A stretch of 64,000 bases of DNA from CAYVGO01 sp964450725 (GTDB taxonomy: Bacteria; Bacteroidota; Bacteroidia; Bacteroidales; UBA932): positions 4,699 to 68,698 of the forward strand of contig CAYVGO010000006.1 in assembly GCA_964450725.1 (NCBI GenBank), written 5' to 3'. Under the pieces are notes generated by a model. The model was not told where the DNA came from. It saw only the letters and a list, made by a program, of their open reading frames with translations, and ran no database searches. Below, piece after piece: positions 9,580 to 18,838 of the stretch. A program made the position numbers and the translations under genes. Numbering within the stretch: the stretch's first letter is position 1; every line of letters starts with the position of its first letter.

Positions 9580-9601
9580 GGTAAAACGATATTTATTGCT
9601 G

Positions 9602-9632
9602 CAAAGTTAATCAATAATTGGTAATGTAACAA
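9602..9632 (-). promoter_or_regulatory. Predicted promoter of the large TPR gene
   Basis: Leftward TTG (9630-9632), a 20-bp spacer, TAACTTTG (9602-9609), a full match to the Bacteroidota consensus, 22 bp before the ATG. Confidence 0.65.
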
Positions 9633-9760
9633 TTCGTAAACATTTAGCCCTGTAGGAAGTAATATAAGTAAATTGTGATAATATGAGATGACGATTTTGA
9701 ACAGTTCAACTCCTTGTAAAATTCAATGTCAACAGAAGAATAGTGCAGCCATTTTTTTGT

Positions 9761-11476
9761 TTATTCTCTAAAGAATTGCTTGAATTGCTGCTTTTTATTG
9801 GCTAAAATGCGTTCTACAAACACTTTCTTCCCGCTGTAAGGGTCAATACCCGTATAGAAGATGACAGATGAAAGTGTCATGGGAGTGGGAGTGAAGTCTT
9901 GCACCTGTTCTAACCGATAACCCATTTTTGCTGTTTTTTGTCGCAATGCCGACATTTCTGTAACGCCGCAATTGGGATGACTTGAAATAAAATAAGGAAT
10001 GAGTTGTAAACGTAAGTTGAGTCTGTGGATTTCCTGGTCAAATAAAGATTTTAATTTTTCAAATAATGCAAAAGCAGGCTTACGCATTAATGATAATACT
10101 TTTTCTTCGGAGTGTTCGGGTGCGACCTTTAAACGTCCAGAAGTATGGTGTTGTAAAAGCGTAACAAAGTATTGACGTGCTTCATCGCTTAAAAAACCTT
10201 TTTCATTCAAGAATAAATCATAACGAATACCGCTGCCGATATAGATTCTTTTAATACCGTCCATATTTCGTGCTTGTTGATACAAATCTAATAAAGGTTG
10301 GTGGGAAATATCCAAGTTTTTACAAATTGAAGGATAGATACACGAAGGACGTTTACAACATGAACACAAATCGCTTTCTTTACCTTTCATTTGGTACATA
10401 TTTGCCGTAGGACCTCCCAAGTCAGAGACTGTACCTTTAAAGTAGGGCATTGTACTCACCTTTTGAAGTTCCTCTAAAATATTGTCTGCACTTCGAGAAA
10501 CAATTTGCTTGCCTTGGTGCATGGCAATAGCACAGAAACTGCAACCGCCAAAGCAACCTCTGTGGAGTTGTATTGAATTTTGTATCATCGTAAAGGCAGC
10601 AATGGGTTTCTCTTTGTATCTAAAATGCGGCAGGCGAGAGTAGGGGAGTGTATAGGTGTGATTGAGGTCTTGCGTAGTATATTCTAATGGTGGATTAGCC
10701 ACAATGTATTGATTGTTGTAAGACTCTGCGATGATATTTTTTGTCTGGTAGTTTGCATTTTCTTCAATCAATCTGAAGTTGTCTGCAAACTTTTGTTTAG
10801 AGAGTAAACATGTTTCATAACTATGTAATTTGACGACATGATTACTTTGTGGAAGTGTTGCCGTGCGGTAAACAACTTGCTTGACATTTTCCTGAATGGT
10901 CTTTATTGGAGTTTGCAATGCCAAATGGCGGGCAATCTCTACGATGGGTTTTTCACCCATGCCATATACCAAAAAATCGGCATGGGTAGTTGCAAGAATA
11001 GAGGGTAACAGTTTGTCTTGCCAGTAATCGTAATGTGTAAACCTTCGCATTGAGGCTTCAATACCGCCGATAATTATCGGAGTTTTTGGATAAAGTTGCT
11101 TTAAGATTTTGCAGTAGGTTTCTGTGGCATATTCCGGTCTTAAGTCGGCACGTCCATCGGGAGTATAAGCATCATCACTTCTTAATCTCTTATTGGCAGT
11201 ATATTTATTGACCATACTATCCATATTTCCGGCAGTAACTCCGAAAAATAGCCTTGGAGTTCCTAACTTTTTAAAATCCCGTAAATCGTCTCGCCAGTTA
11301 GGCTGGGGAATAATGGCTACCCTGTAACCTTCAGATTCAAGTATTCTGCCAATAACAGCAATGCCAAATGCCGGGTGGTCAATATAGGCATCGCCGCTGA
11401 TTAAGATAATATCAATATAGTCCCATTGTAATTTTTCGACTTCTTTGACAGACGTCGGGAGAAATAAATTATTCAT
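9761..11476 (-). CDS. ygiQ: YgiQ-family (UPF0313) radical SAM protein
   Basis: A 571-residue radical SAM enzyme. The N-terminal domain (DIILISGDAYIDHPAFGIAV) is the conserved UPF0313 start, cobalamin-binding-like in fold. The iron-sulfur motif CX3CX2C appears as GCFGGCSFCAI near residue 310, and a further cysteine set, CSCCKRPSCIYPSICKN, follows. The C-terminal region includes FTPTPMTLSSVIFYTG, also conserved. The family occurs in many bacteria but its substrate is not established. No neighbour suggests one: the gene sits alone between the TPR gene and porE, all in the same direction. Confidence 0.9.
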   Translation of the reverse strand: MNNLFLPTSVKEVEKLQWDYIDIILISGDAYIDHPAFGIAVIGRILESEGYRVAIIPQPNWRDDLRDFKKLGTPRLFFGVTAGNMDSMVNKYTANKRLRSDDAYTPDGRADLRPEYATETYCKILKQLYPKTPIIIGGIEASMRRFTHYDYWQDKLLPSILATTHADFLVYGMGEKPIVEIARHLALQTPIKTIQENVKQVVYRTATLPQSNHVVKLHSYETCLLSKQKFADNFRLIEENANYQTKNIIAESYNNQYIVANPPLEYTTQDLNHTYTLPYSRLPHFRYKEKPIAAFTMIQNSIQLHRGCFGGCSFCAIAMHQGKQIVSRSADNILEELQKVSTMPYFKGTVSDLGGPTANMYQMKGKESDLCSCCKRPSCIYPSICKNLDISHQPLLDLYQQARNMDGIKRIYIGSGIRYDLFLNEKGFLSDEARQYFVTLLQHHTSGRLKVAPEHSEEKVLSLMRKPAFALFEKLKSLFDQEIHRLNLRLQLIPYFISSHPNCGVTEMSALRQKTAKMGYRLEQVQDFTPTPMTLSSVIFYTGIDPYSGKKVFVERILANKKQQFKQFFRE

Positions 11477-11564
11477 TTATGGTTTCATTATTTTTCCCTG
11501 ATAGAGGATAAGTCTTAGAGGATTTTCATGCCCCTCAATCGAATAATGGCATAAAATATAATCG

Positions 11565-13544
11565 TTAATCATTACCCTCTGTTTCCTCTTCTTCTACTAC
11601 TTTAAATTCTGTACGACGGTTTAACTGGTCAACAATTGCTTCTTCTTCATCTGAAGTAAGTCCTGCTATAAAATCGTCGTTTAAGATATCCCCTTCTTTG
11701 AGAAATTTATATTTATTTGCTAACGTTTTATCTATTTCTCTCGGTTGATTAGCCCCATATCCTTTAGGAATTACCCTCTGTTGTTCAATGCCGTTGAGTT
11801 GTAGAAAATTGACAATGTTTTGTGCTCGTTGTTGTGACAGTCTGACGTTGTATGTAGAATCTCCCCGACTGTCGGTGTGCGATGCCAATTCAATAATGAC
11901 ATTAGGGTTATCATTCATGATGGTTACTAACTCAAGCAATGCGGTTTTGGCTTCTTCAGAAAGTTCTGCCGAACCAAAAGCATAGAAGACGTTGGGAATT
12001 TCAAAGGTTTTTGTAGAAGATTGAAGTAGTACTTTTTCTGTAAGTTCTACTTTTTTGGTAATTCCTTTGGTGGAGAAGCGTACTTTTTTAGAAAAATATT
12101 TTTTATTATTGACGGATATGAGATAGTCTGCTTCTAATACTAACTTAGTATTGACCCTTCCGGCATTATTGGTGAGAAGTGTTTCTACATTTCCCATGTT
12201 GTTGATTAGTCTCACATTGGCATTACTCAAAGGTTGTGATGTTTCCAAATCTGCCACCGTAACGGTTAAGGTTGCTGTAACTTCAGGTAATTCAAATTCA
12301 TAAATATCATCACCTCCTTTTCCGTCACTGCGGTTTGAAGAAAAATATCCTTTATTTTCGTTTTGAAAAAAAGTAATGGCAAAGTCATCTCCGTTTGAAT
12401 TGATGGGAATGCCCATGTTTTTAATATCCCACCCTCCGTAAGCATTGCGTTTGCCTGAAAAAATATCCAATCCTCCGTATCCCTGATGTCCGTTAGATGA
12501 AAAATAGAGTTCACCGTTAGAACGCATGTAAGGATACATTTCATCTTTATCTGTATTCACCGACGGTCCTAAATTTTCTATCTCTCCCACACCGCTTGGT
12601 GATATATGAGCCAGCCAAATATCCATACCGCCATATCCGCCCGGAGCGTCAGATACAAAATAGAGTTCATTATCGGCATTTAAATAAGGATGAGCGACGT
12701 TGATTGTACTGTCGAATAAGAGTATTTCTGTAATATCTGTCCACGTTGTACCTTCTTCACTTTCAGCCTTTGTGGCTTTATAAATTCGACAGCCTAATTT
12801 TTTCCCCTTATCAATACAAGAGGTAAAGTACATGGTCTGAAAGTCACTGGTAAAAGTTACTATTCCTTCGTCTGCAAAGTTGCTGTTTAATGGTTCCGGT
12901 ACTTTTTTTACTTCATCCCATTCATTTCCCCTGTTGGTTATAGCATAAAATACATCTGAATAAGGCGTACCTGTAACTTTACTGATTTTTTTCTTTTTTG
13001 ATCCGTCTCTGTTGCTGGTGATGTAAAGCGTTTTATCTTCATTATCTCCAAACCTGCTACCGTATTCATCTTTTTGGGTGTTAAAATGAGTTGCATTTTT
13101 TACGGTATATTCAGTTTTCTGATTATAAATGCTGTCCCTCAAAAAAGTAGTATGTCTGATTAATTTGTTTAAAGTAGTATCGCCGGAAACAAACTTTGAG
13201 TATTGTGAAAATAACATCAAAGCATCATTATAATTACCCAATCCGATTTTAGCCATGCCGGCATATAAGTAAAGTTTGGGTAAGTTGGCATTTCTGGTAA
13301 AGGCACGATTGAAAGTTTGGTCTGCCAATGTATAGTTGGAAAGTTGAAGATAAGATTCTCCCATGTTTACATAGAGTTGTATCTGTTCTTTCTGAGGCAG
13401 TTTGGTGGCAATTTTTTTATACTGTTCAATGGCTGTAGCATAAGCACCTTCTTCATACTTTTTATTGGCTTGCTGAAACTTGTAGATTGGGCTACAAGCA
13501 ACCATCAATAGATAGAGAAAAACCAAAAAAAGAAAGTGTTTCAT
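11565..13544 (-). CDS. porE: PorE-like lipoprotein (TPR, WD40/PD40, CRD, OmpA domains)
   Basis: A 659-residue lipoprotein with the four-part layout known for PorE, a T9SS component. The lipobox is LLMVACSP with Cys17. TPR repeats cover about residues 25-130. A PD40-type beta-propeller with repeated DNELYFVSD, NGELYFSSN and NKGYFSSNR blades covers about 150-420. A short carboxypeptidase-regulatory-like domain (LTVTVADLETSQPLSNANVR) lies at about 425-500. A C-terminal OmpA domain (ELASHTDSRGDSTYNVRLSQ) should bind peptidoglycan. Domain order and length fit PorE, which is thought to link the PorK/PorN/PorM machinery to the cell wall. It follows gldE by 45 bp with no visible promoter between, so it probably ends the envelope operon. 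Related OmpA/PD40 lipoproteins exist, hence some reserve. Confidence 0.82.
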   Translation of the reverse strand: MKHFLFLVFLYLLMVACSPIYKFQQANKKYEEGAYATAIEQYKKIATKLPQKEQIQLYVNMGESYLQLSNYTLADQTFNRAFTRNANLPKLYLYAGMAKIGLGNYNDALMLFSQYSKFVSGDTTLNKLIRHTTFLRDSIYNQKTEYTVKNATHFNTQKDEYGSRFGDNEDKTLYITSNRDGSKKKKISKVTGTPYSDVFYAITNRGNEWDEVKKVPEPLNSNFADEGIVTFTSDFQTMYFTSCIDKGKKLGCRIYKATKAESEEGTTWTDITEILLFDSTINVAHPYLNADNELYFVSDAPGGYGGMDIWLAHISPSGVGEIENLGPSVNTDKDEMYPYMRSNGELYFSSNGHQGYGGLDIFSGKRNAYGGWDIKNMGIPINSNGDDFAITFFQNENKGYFSSNRSDGKGGDDIYEFELPEVTATLTVTVADLETSQPLSNANVRLINNMGNVETLLTNNAGRVNTKLVLEADYLISVNNKKYFSKKVRFSTKGITKKVELTEKVLLQSSTKTFEIPNVFYAFGSAELSEEAKTALLELVTIMNDNPNVIIELASHTDSRGDSTYNVRLSQQRAQNIVNFLQLNGIEQQRVIPKGYGANQPREIDKTLANKYKFLKEGDILNDDFIAGLTSDEEEAIVDQLNRRTEFKVVEEEETEGND

Positions 13545-13589
13545 GTATAATATTTTATATTCTGCAAAATAGTAGGAAATTTCGATACG

Positions 13590-14861
13590 TTAATCGACTT
13601 CACTTAGTACAAAAAATTGCACTAATTCGATTTTAGATGCGGTTGTACGGATAATTCTGATTTTAAAGTTATCAATACATAATATTTCATTAATGGAAGG
13701 TATTGAGGCTGTGTGAAATAAAATATAACCAGCTAAAGTATCATATTGATCATTTTCAGGAATATTTAACTTGTATTGTTCATTAAGATGTTCAATTTCT
13801 AACCGCCCGGAAAAAATAAATTCATTTTCCGAAATTCTTTTCTCTAAAAAATCATCTGTATCGTGTTCATCTTCAATTTCACCCACGATTTCTTCGATAA
13901 TATCTTCTACGGTAACAATACCTGCCGTTCCGCCATATTCATCCATTACAACAGCCAAAGATTGCCGCTGCTTCAGAAAGCGGGTCAATAACAGTTGTGC
14001 AGATATAGATGTCGGTACAAAAATAACGGGTAACATCATACTTTTAATTGTACCTTTACCCTTAAAAATATCTACAGATTTGACATAACCAATAATTTGG
14101 TCAATGTTCTCTTTATAAATCAAAATTCTGGAAAAGCCGGTAGAAATAAATTTTCGCTTTAAATCTTCGATAGAATCTGTAATTTCTACAGCCTCTATTT
14201 CTCTGCGAGGCACCAAACAATTTCTTATTTTTATTTCAGAAAAGTCAAGTGCATTTTTAAACAATTTGATATTTTGCTGCTCTTTTTCTTCAACGGCTAT
14301 GCTGTGGGTGAAATTCATTAACTCAGACTTGTCAAGTGTCTGTAAATGATCTTTATTGATATCTATTTTGACTTTTAGTATTTTACGTAAAAAAAAACGA
14401 GAAAGCCAAAAACTAAATTGAGTGATGGGGTAAAATATCAAATAAAATGGATATGCTGGAATACTTAGATAACGTAAAAAGAAATTGGGTTGTAACTTGC
14501 AGATAATTTTAGGTAAAAAGTCTCCGCACAAAATAACAATAACGGTAGAAATAATACTATTCAGCAACCATAGTATTTCTTGAGGAATCGCAGCACCGTA
14601 AAGTGTGGTAAGCAATCGGGTAGAGAATAATCCGTAAATGACCAAGGCAATGTTATTCCCAATCAGTAACGTACCTATAAATCTAGGTTGGTGAGCATAG
14701 AATAATGAGGTAAAGTGTGTATAGAAAAGTTTATTTTGCTTATCTACTTCTATTTTAAGTTTATTGGCAGATAGAAAAGTTATTTCCAGCCCTGAAAAGA
14801 AGGCCGAAAACAATAACATAAGAGCAATCCATGTCAACCAAATAAAAACATGCTCATTCAT
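13590..14861 (-). CDS. gldE: GldE-like membrane protein (DUF21, CBS pair, CorC/HlyC domain)
   Basis: A 423-residue inner-membrane protein. An N-terminal DUF21 region with about four membrane helices spans residues 5-150 (LTWIALMLLFSAFFSGLEIT). A CBS pair follows at about 200-325 with VVMDEYGGTAGIVTVEDIIEEIVGEI. The CorC_HlyC domain is C-terminal (IFSGRLEIEHLNEQYKLNIP). The family includes Mg2+/Co2+ transporters and GldE, first noted in gliding Flavobacteria. The position between lptC and porE is that of GldE in many Bacteroidota. There is an 11-bp gap to lptC. The transported ion, if any, cannot be told from the sequence. Confidence 0.82.
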   Translation of the reverse strand: MNEHVFIWLTWIALMLLFSAFFSGLEITFLSANKLKIEVDKQNKLFYTHFTSLFYAHQPRFIGTLLIGNNIALVIYGLFSTRLLTTLYGAAIPQEILWLLNSIISTVIVILCGDFLPKIICKLQPNFFLRYLSIPAYPFYLIFYPITQFSFWLSRFFLRKILKVKIDINKDHLQTLDKSELMNFTHSIAVEEKEQQNIKLFKNALDFSEIKIRNCLVPRREIEAVEITDSIEDLKRKFISTGFSRILIYKENIDQIIGYVKSVDIFKGKGTIKSMMLPVIFVPTSISAQLLLTRFLKQRQSLAVVMDEYGGTAGIVTVEDIIEEIVGEIEDEHDTDDFLEKRISENEFIFSGRLEIEHLNEQYKLNIPENDQYDTLAGYILFHTASIPSINEILCIDNFKIRIIRTTASKIELVQFFVLSEVD

Positions 14862-14871
14862 CAGATAAATA

Positions 14872-15444
14872 TTATTCGTCGTTATCTTCTTTTGTTTCTT
14901 CTAACAAAAGTATACTATTGGATATTTTTCCAACAACATAGTCTGTGAAACTTTCATCAGATACCAATCCTTCACCATGTATAACACCACTGGGTTGCGT
15001 TATTGTTACAAAATCAGTAGTATAGATTTCTTTTTTTTGTTGATTCCAAAACAATTTTCCGGTTTCTAACGTATAACCCTTGCTATTTTGAATAAAGACA
15101 TCGTGGTGAAGTTCCCACAACTCTTTACTTTCGTAATAAATAGCATACCCTGATTTAATGATGGCTTCTATTTTTAAAGGTAAAGAATCATTTAACCTTT
15201 CCAAATAGAAGCCTTGAGGAAATTCAGTGTATTTTTCTTCAGTAAAAGAATATTGCTTCATTAGGGGAGTTTTTAGAGAAGCACGTTTTATACCCCACTC
15301 TGAAAATATTCCGTTTAACTCTTTATAAGTTATTGTGGGCAACATTGCACCTTCTTCAAACTCTCTGACTTTTTCAATATCTACACTGCAAGAAAACAAT
15401 GTAAAACTAAAGATTAAATACCCGATAACAATCCTGTAACACAT
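14872..15444 (-). CDS. lptC: LPS export protein LptC
   Basis: A 190-residue periplasmic bridge protein anchored to the inner membrane, passing lipopolysaccharide from LptB2FG to LptA. The N-terminus is hydrophobic (IVIGYLIFSFTLFSCSVD), with Cys19 in a possible lipobox, a common form in Bacteroidota. It is followed by the beta-jellyroll pattern of LptC, ending with WNQQKKEIYTTDFVTITQP and IHGEGLVSDESFTDY, the most conserved stretch of the family. Its ATG overlaps the TAA of the upstream TPR gene by one base (TAATG), which indicates translational coupling. Confidence 0.88.
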   Translation of the reverse strand: MCYRIVIGYLIFSFTLFSCSVDIEKVREFEEGAMLPTITYKELNGIFSEWGIKRASLKTPLMKQYSFTEEKYTEFPQGFYLERLNDSLPLKIEAIIKSGYAIYYESKELWELHHDVFIQNSKGYTLETGKLFWNQQKKEIYTTDFVTITQPSGVIHGEGLVSDESFTDYVVGKISNSILLLEETKEDNDE

Positions 15445-16739
15445 TATTTCGTACGAGCAGTAGTACGTCTGTTAATCCAACACCCTACTGTATAACCTTG
15501 CCCTACAGAAATATTTCTAAAGAATAAATCTTCTTTACTTGGACAATAAGCACGGTATGTAGCAATATATTTTGTTGCTTCGTCAACCAACGTAGGATCA
15601 ACTTTTGCTTTTTCAAAATTATCAATACTCAACCAAAAGCGAGTACTTTTTTCAAAGTCATCACCGCAGCCTTTATCCATTGCATAAACATGTCCTAAAA
15701 GCATGTAGGCATTAGCGTTATTGGGATCTACTTCTAATGCTTTTTCTGCGAAATCTCTTGCTTCTTGGATTTTTTGTAATCGAAATGCCAATAAATTTCC
15801 GGCAAAAATATAATATTTTGCAGTCTCGATTTTATTAATTTCTTGCTCTATGGCATTTTTGTAAAAAGTTACAGCCTTTTCATATTCACCAGAACGACCA
15901 CATGAATTAGCTATTTGAATGGCTAAATTAATCGACGGTTTTTTACTGTATAATATTTCACATGCTTTAATATACAAAGGTTCTTCAGTACAGTTGTTGG
16001 CGGACAATAAATTTACGGCCTTTTCCAATGTTTCCACACTGACATCACTCTTTTCTATTTGTGATGCATAAATATTTTTCAAGTTTTCACAATTTGCCAC
16101 ACCACTTTTCACAAAAGCATCATCTAAATTGACTTTTAACCCTTCAATTTGTGTTGTACGTTGAGGTGATGATGATGATGCAATTTGCTGCTGCATAGTT
16201 TCGCTTACTAATAGGTAAATATCCATAACTTTTGATGCGGATAACTTTTGATTGTCATTATATAGCAATGAAGCGTACTGGAAATAATAGAACAAAACAA
16301 TAGCTTCTGTTTGTTCTCTATAATTTTGATACTCCTTGTCACACATATCATAAATACCCTGAAAGTCTTTGCCTCTCAAATTTACTGCATCTAAAATCTT
16401 GCGAAATGTGAATGTTTGCGCTTTTGATGGAAAATATTCCAATCTTTGATCATGTAACATTAATAGTGTATCAATGTATTTTTCTTTGATACTATCATCT
16501 GTGGTAGCACTGATTAAACGTTTGAACATTTCTTGTCCTCTTACGTAAAGATTCTCACTTGACATGGGACAGTTTTTCCATGCAGATCGCCAATAAGGTA
16601 ATGCTTCTTTATAATTACTTTTATACAAATTACCGTAAACGGTTAGATTACGAACACACTCAACACTATCAGTACCAAAGCGTTGTGCAAATAAATTGAC
16701 GGAAAGTGATAAACATAAAGATACTAAAATAACTTTCAT
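15444..16739 (-). CDS. Exported TPR-containing protein of the lptC-gldE operon
   Basis: A 431-residue protein with a signal peptide (MKVILVSLCLSLSVNLFAQ). Helical repeats run through the chain, with clear TPR units near residues 285-315 (AIQIANSCGRSGEYEKAVTF) and 340-365 (ARDFAEKALEVDPNNANAYM). The C-terminus, FFRNISVGQGYTVGCWINRR, is distinctive. It is probably periplasmic and has no catalytic motif. It sits 42 bp after the OMP gene and overlaps lptC by one base. This gene order is common in Bacteroidales, but I know of no assigned function. Confidence 0.8.
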   Translation of the reverse strand: MKVILVSLCLSLSVNLFAQRFGTDSVECVRNLTVYGNLYKSNYKEALPYWRSAWKNCPMSSENLYVRGQEMFKRLISATTDDSIKEKYIDTLLMLHDQRLEYFPSKAQTFTFRKILDAVNLRGKDFQGIYDMCDKEYQNYREQTEAIVLFYYFQYASLLYNDNQKLSASKVMDIYLLVSETMQQQIASSSSPQRTTQIEGLKVNLDDAFVKSGVANCENLKNIYASQIEKSDVSVETLEKAVNLLSANNCTEEPLYIKACEILYSKKPSINLAIQIANSCGRSGEYEKAVTFYKNAIEQEINKIETAKYYIFAGNLLAFRLQKIQEARDFAEKALEVDPNNANAYMLLGHVYAMDKGCGDDFEKSTRFWLSIDNFEKAKVDPTLVDEATKYIATYRAYCPSKEDLFFRNISVGQGYTVGCWINRRTTARTK

Positions 16740-16781
16740 AACTGATTTAATTTATAAAAACATAGATATAGAAATTGTATG

Positions 16782-18107
16782 CTATTGATATTGGAATTTT
16801 AAATACCAAAAATCATAGAATGTAATGCTTAACGTGATGTTGAAAAATGTTTCTTTTATTCCGGCATTGCGAAATAATCCCCTTTGTCCAACTTCTCCGG
16901 CTAAGTTGGCGTATGCAAATCCTTTTAGTGGTACACCAAATCCTACGGTAAATGCCCCCTCATCTACTTGCTTGTTAGAAAATGTGTAGGGTATTTGTGT
17001 ATATCTGAATCCGGCTCTGTAAGTAATCCGTTTCATAAAATAACGTAAATCAAACAAATTGGGAGTGTAACTTCCTCCTAGTCTTATCTGGTGAAAAGTA
17101 CTCATAGGATTATGAATAATGTTGTTTTCACTGGCGATATAGCCTACTTTTGCGTTACTCCAATTTTGGTAAGCATAATCTAACCCAATATTCCATTTTG
17201 TGTTTACATTGTACCATAATCCACCTTCAATTTTCATGGGTAAATCTGAATATCCATCTTCTTCAAAAGATTTGCCGACTTTGGGAGAAATAGTGTCATT
17301 AATCATACTGCCATTAACATAAGAGTAGTTAGTGATCGTTGATCCTAATTGTAATCCCGGCTGAAAAGTGGCACCAATAACCAATTGTTTATTGGTAGCA
17401 ATAGGAATGGAATATTGTGCTCCAACATTAAATGAAAAACCGCTAACTTTATTTTTTCGATATGAGTGATTGTCAAAATATAGAGCATTATCAAAATTTA
17501 CATTATAAAACCGATTGAGATTACCAAAATAATACTTCCCACTAATTCCTAAGTTTAGTCCTTTGAAAACCCCTATACCATAATTTAAAAAAACTTGATT
17601 AACACTTCCTTCTCCAACATATTCATAACTAATATTTCCGGCATTCGCCAATATTTCGGGTCGATTTTCTTTTCGAACAATATTATAACCGATACTGCTA
17701 AATGGTACTACTCCAAGTGAAATTGCCATATTTTTACGAATAGGTATTAATAGAGCGAGATGATTAAAGTTGAGACTATTATAAGCAGTTTTACTATTAG
17801 CATTAGACGAATAGATGTTTTGAGATTCTATTCCTAAGTCTAATATAAACTTAGTACTATCAACAGATCCGTTTGCAGCCGGATTGTCAACATTAATAGT
17901 ATGTCTGTCTTGAACTGCAGTCATTATACTTCCCATCGCTTTATGATATGCAAATCCGGATTTACTTAACTCTCCAAATCCGTAAAGGGTATAAGGAGAA
18001 AAAGTCCTTGTTCCGTCATAGTCTTGCCCGAAGGCTGAAAGTGTTCCTGAGAAAAACAGTACTAAAATTGTACTATAATTTGTTATTGTATTCCAAAATG
18101 GTTTCAA
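16782..18107 (-). CDS. Outer-membrane beta-barrel protein, function unknown
   Basis: A 441-residue protein with a signal peptide (STILVLFFSGTLSAFGQ, cleavage near residue 28) and alternating aromatic/polar strands to the end. The last strand, LSITFYDFWYLKFQYQ, has a C-terminal aromatic-rich pattern. The N-terminal mature segment (SPYTLYGFGELSKSGFAYHK) and the PAANGSVDSTKFILDLGI region are seen in FadL-like barrel proteins of Bacteroidota. It overlaps the 3' end of coaX by 35 bp; no shorter start keeps the signal peptide, so the overlap seems real. Operon position suggests a role in envelope biogenesis. The substrate is unknown. Confidence 0.78.
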   Translation of the reverse strand: MKPFWNTITNYSTILVLFFSGTLSAFGQDYDGTRTFSPYTLYGFGELSKSGFAYHKAMGSIMTAVQDRHTINVDNPAANGSVDSTKFILDLGIESQNIYSSNANSKTAYNSLNFNHLALLIPIRKNMAISLGVVPFSSIGYNIVRKENRPEILANAGNISYEYVGEGSVNQVFLNYGIGVFKGLNLGISGKYYFGNLNRFYNVNFDNALYFDNHSYRKNKVSGFSFNVGAQYSIPIATNKQLVIGATFQPGLQLGSTITNYSYVNGSMINDTISPKVGKSFEEDGYSDLPMKIEGGLWYNVNTKWNIGLDYAYQNWSNAKVGYIASENNIIHNPMSTFHQIRLGGSYTPNLFDLRYFMKRITYRAGFRYTQIPYTFSNKQVDEGAFTVGFGVPLKGFAYANLAGEVGQRGLFRNAGIKETFFNITLSITFYDFWYLKFQYQ

Positions 18108-18816
18108 GTCCTTGTGCTGCTAAATGTTCTATAAATTCGATCTCGCTGTTGATTTTTTCTTTAAAAAAAATGCCGTCTCCTCCAGTCATTAATATTTTTA
18201 CGTTTTGTTCTTGCTGTTTTGCTAATACTATATGATACTGAATTTCGGCAATAATACCTTGTACAACTCCGTATGTCAAAGCTTCTGCTGTTGTTTGTCC
18301 GAATCCCTGATAGGTTGTCAACCATCCAAAAACATTAGGTAGTTTGTCTGTATAATGCTGTAAAGCTTTATAACGCATTTCTAAACCGGGAGTTATATTT
18401 CCTCCGCAAAACTCCCTTTTACTATTCACAAAATCATACGTAATAGCTGTTCCCAAATCAATAATCAGTAAAGAGTAATTTGGATAAATGTCAATACCAC
18501 CGACCATAGTTGCAATTCTATCTGCTCCTAGTGTTTTTTCGTAGTGAATGTAAAGCGGTAATTTTGTTTCAGTTGACAAAATTACAATTTTTTTTGAGAA
18601 CTCCGAAAAAAAGCATGGAATATTACCACTCAGATTTTCTCTCACACTACTCAATATTATTCCGTCAAAAGAATTTTGAGAAATATTCAGTAACAGTTTT
18701 TTTAATATTTCTTTTTCAAGATATTGAGATTGATGTTTTTGTATTATTTGTTGATGATTCGTAACATAATATTTTACTTGAGAATTGCCAATATCTATTA
18801 ATAAGTTCATTTTCAA
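18073..18816 (-). CDS. coaX: Type III pantothenate kinase
   Basis: Phosphorylates pantothenate, the first step of coenzyme A synthesis, in the cytoplasm. The protein has 247 residues and an ASKHA-fold start, LLIDIGNSQVKYYV. The type III signature appears as GADRIATMVGGIDIYPNYSL with LIIDLGTAITYDFVN, then GGNITPGLEMRYKAL. Its end overlaps the next gene by 35 bp. It follows bamA by 22 bp. CoaX at the head of the OMP-TPR-lptC-gldE set is a usual Bacteroidales arrangement. Confidence 0.93.
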   Translation of the reverse strand: MKMNLLIDIGNSQVKYYVTNHQQIIQKHQSQYLEKEILKKLLLNISQNSFDGIILSSVRENLSGNIPCFFSEFSKKIVILSTETKLPLYIHYEKTLGADRIATMVGGIDIYPNYSLLIIDLGTAITYDFVNSKREFCGGNITPGLEMRYKALQHYTDKLPNVFGWLTTYQGFGQTTAEALTYGVVQGIIAEIQYHIVLAKQQEQNVKILMTGGDGIFFKEKINSEIEFIEHLAAQGLETILEYNNKL

Positions 18817-18838
18817 AAATCTAAAATTCGATTTATTT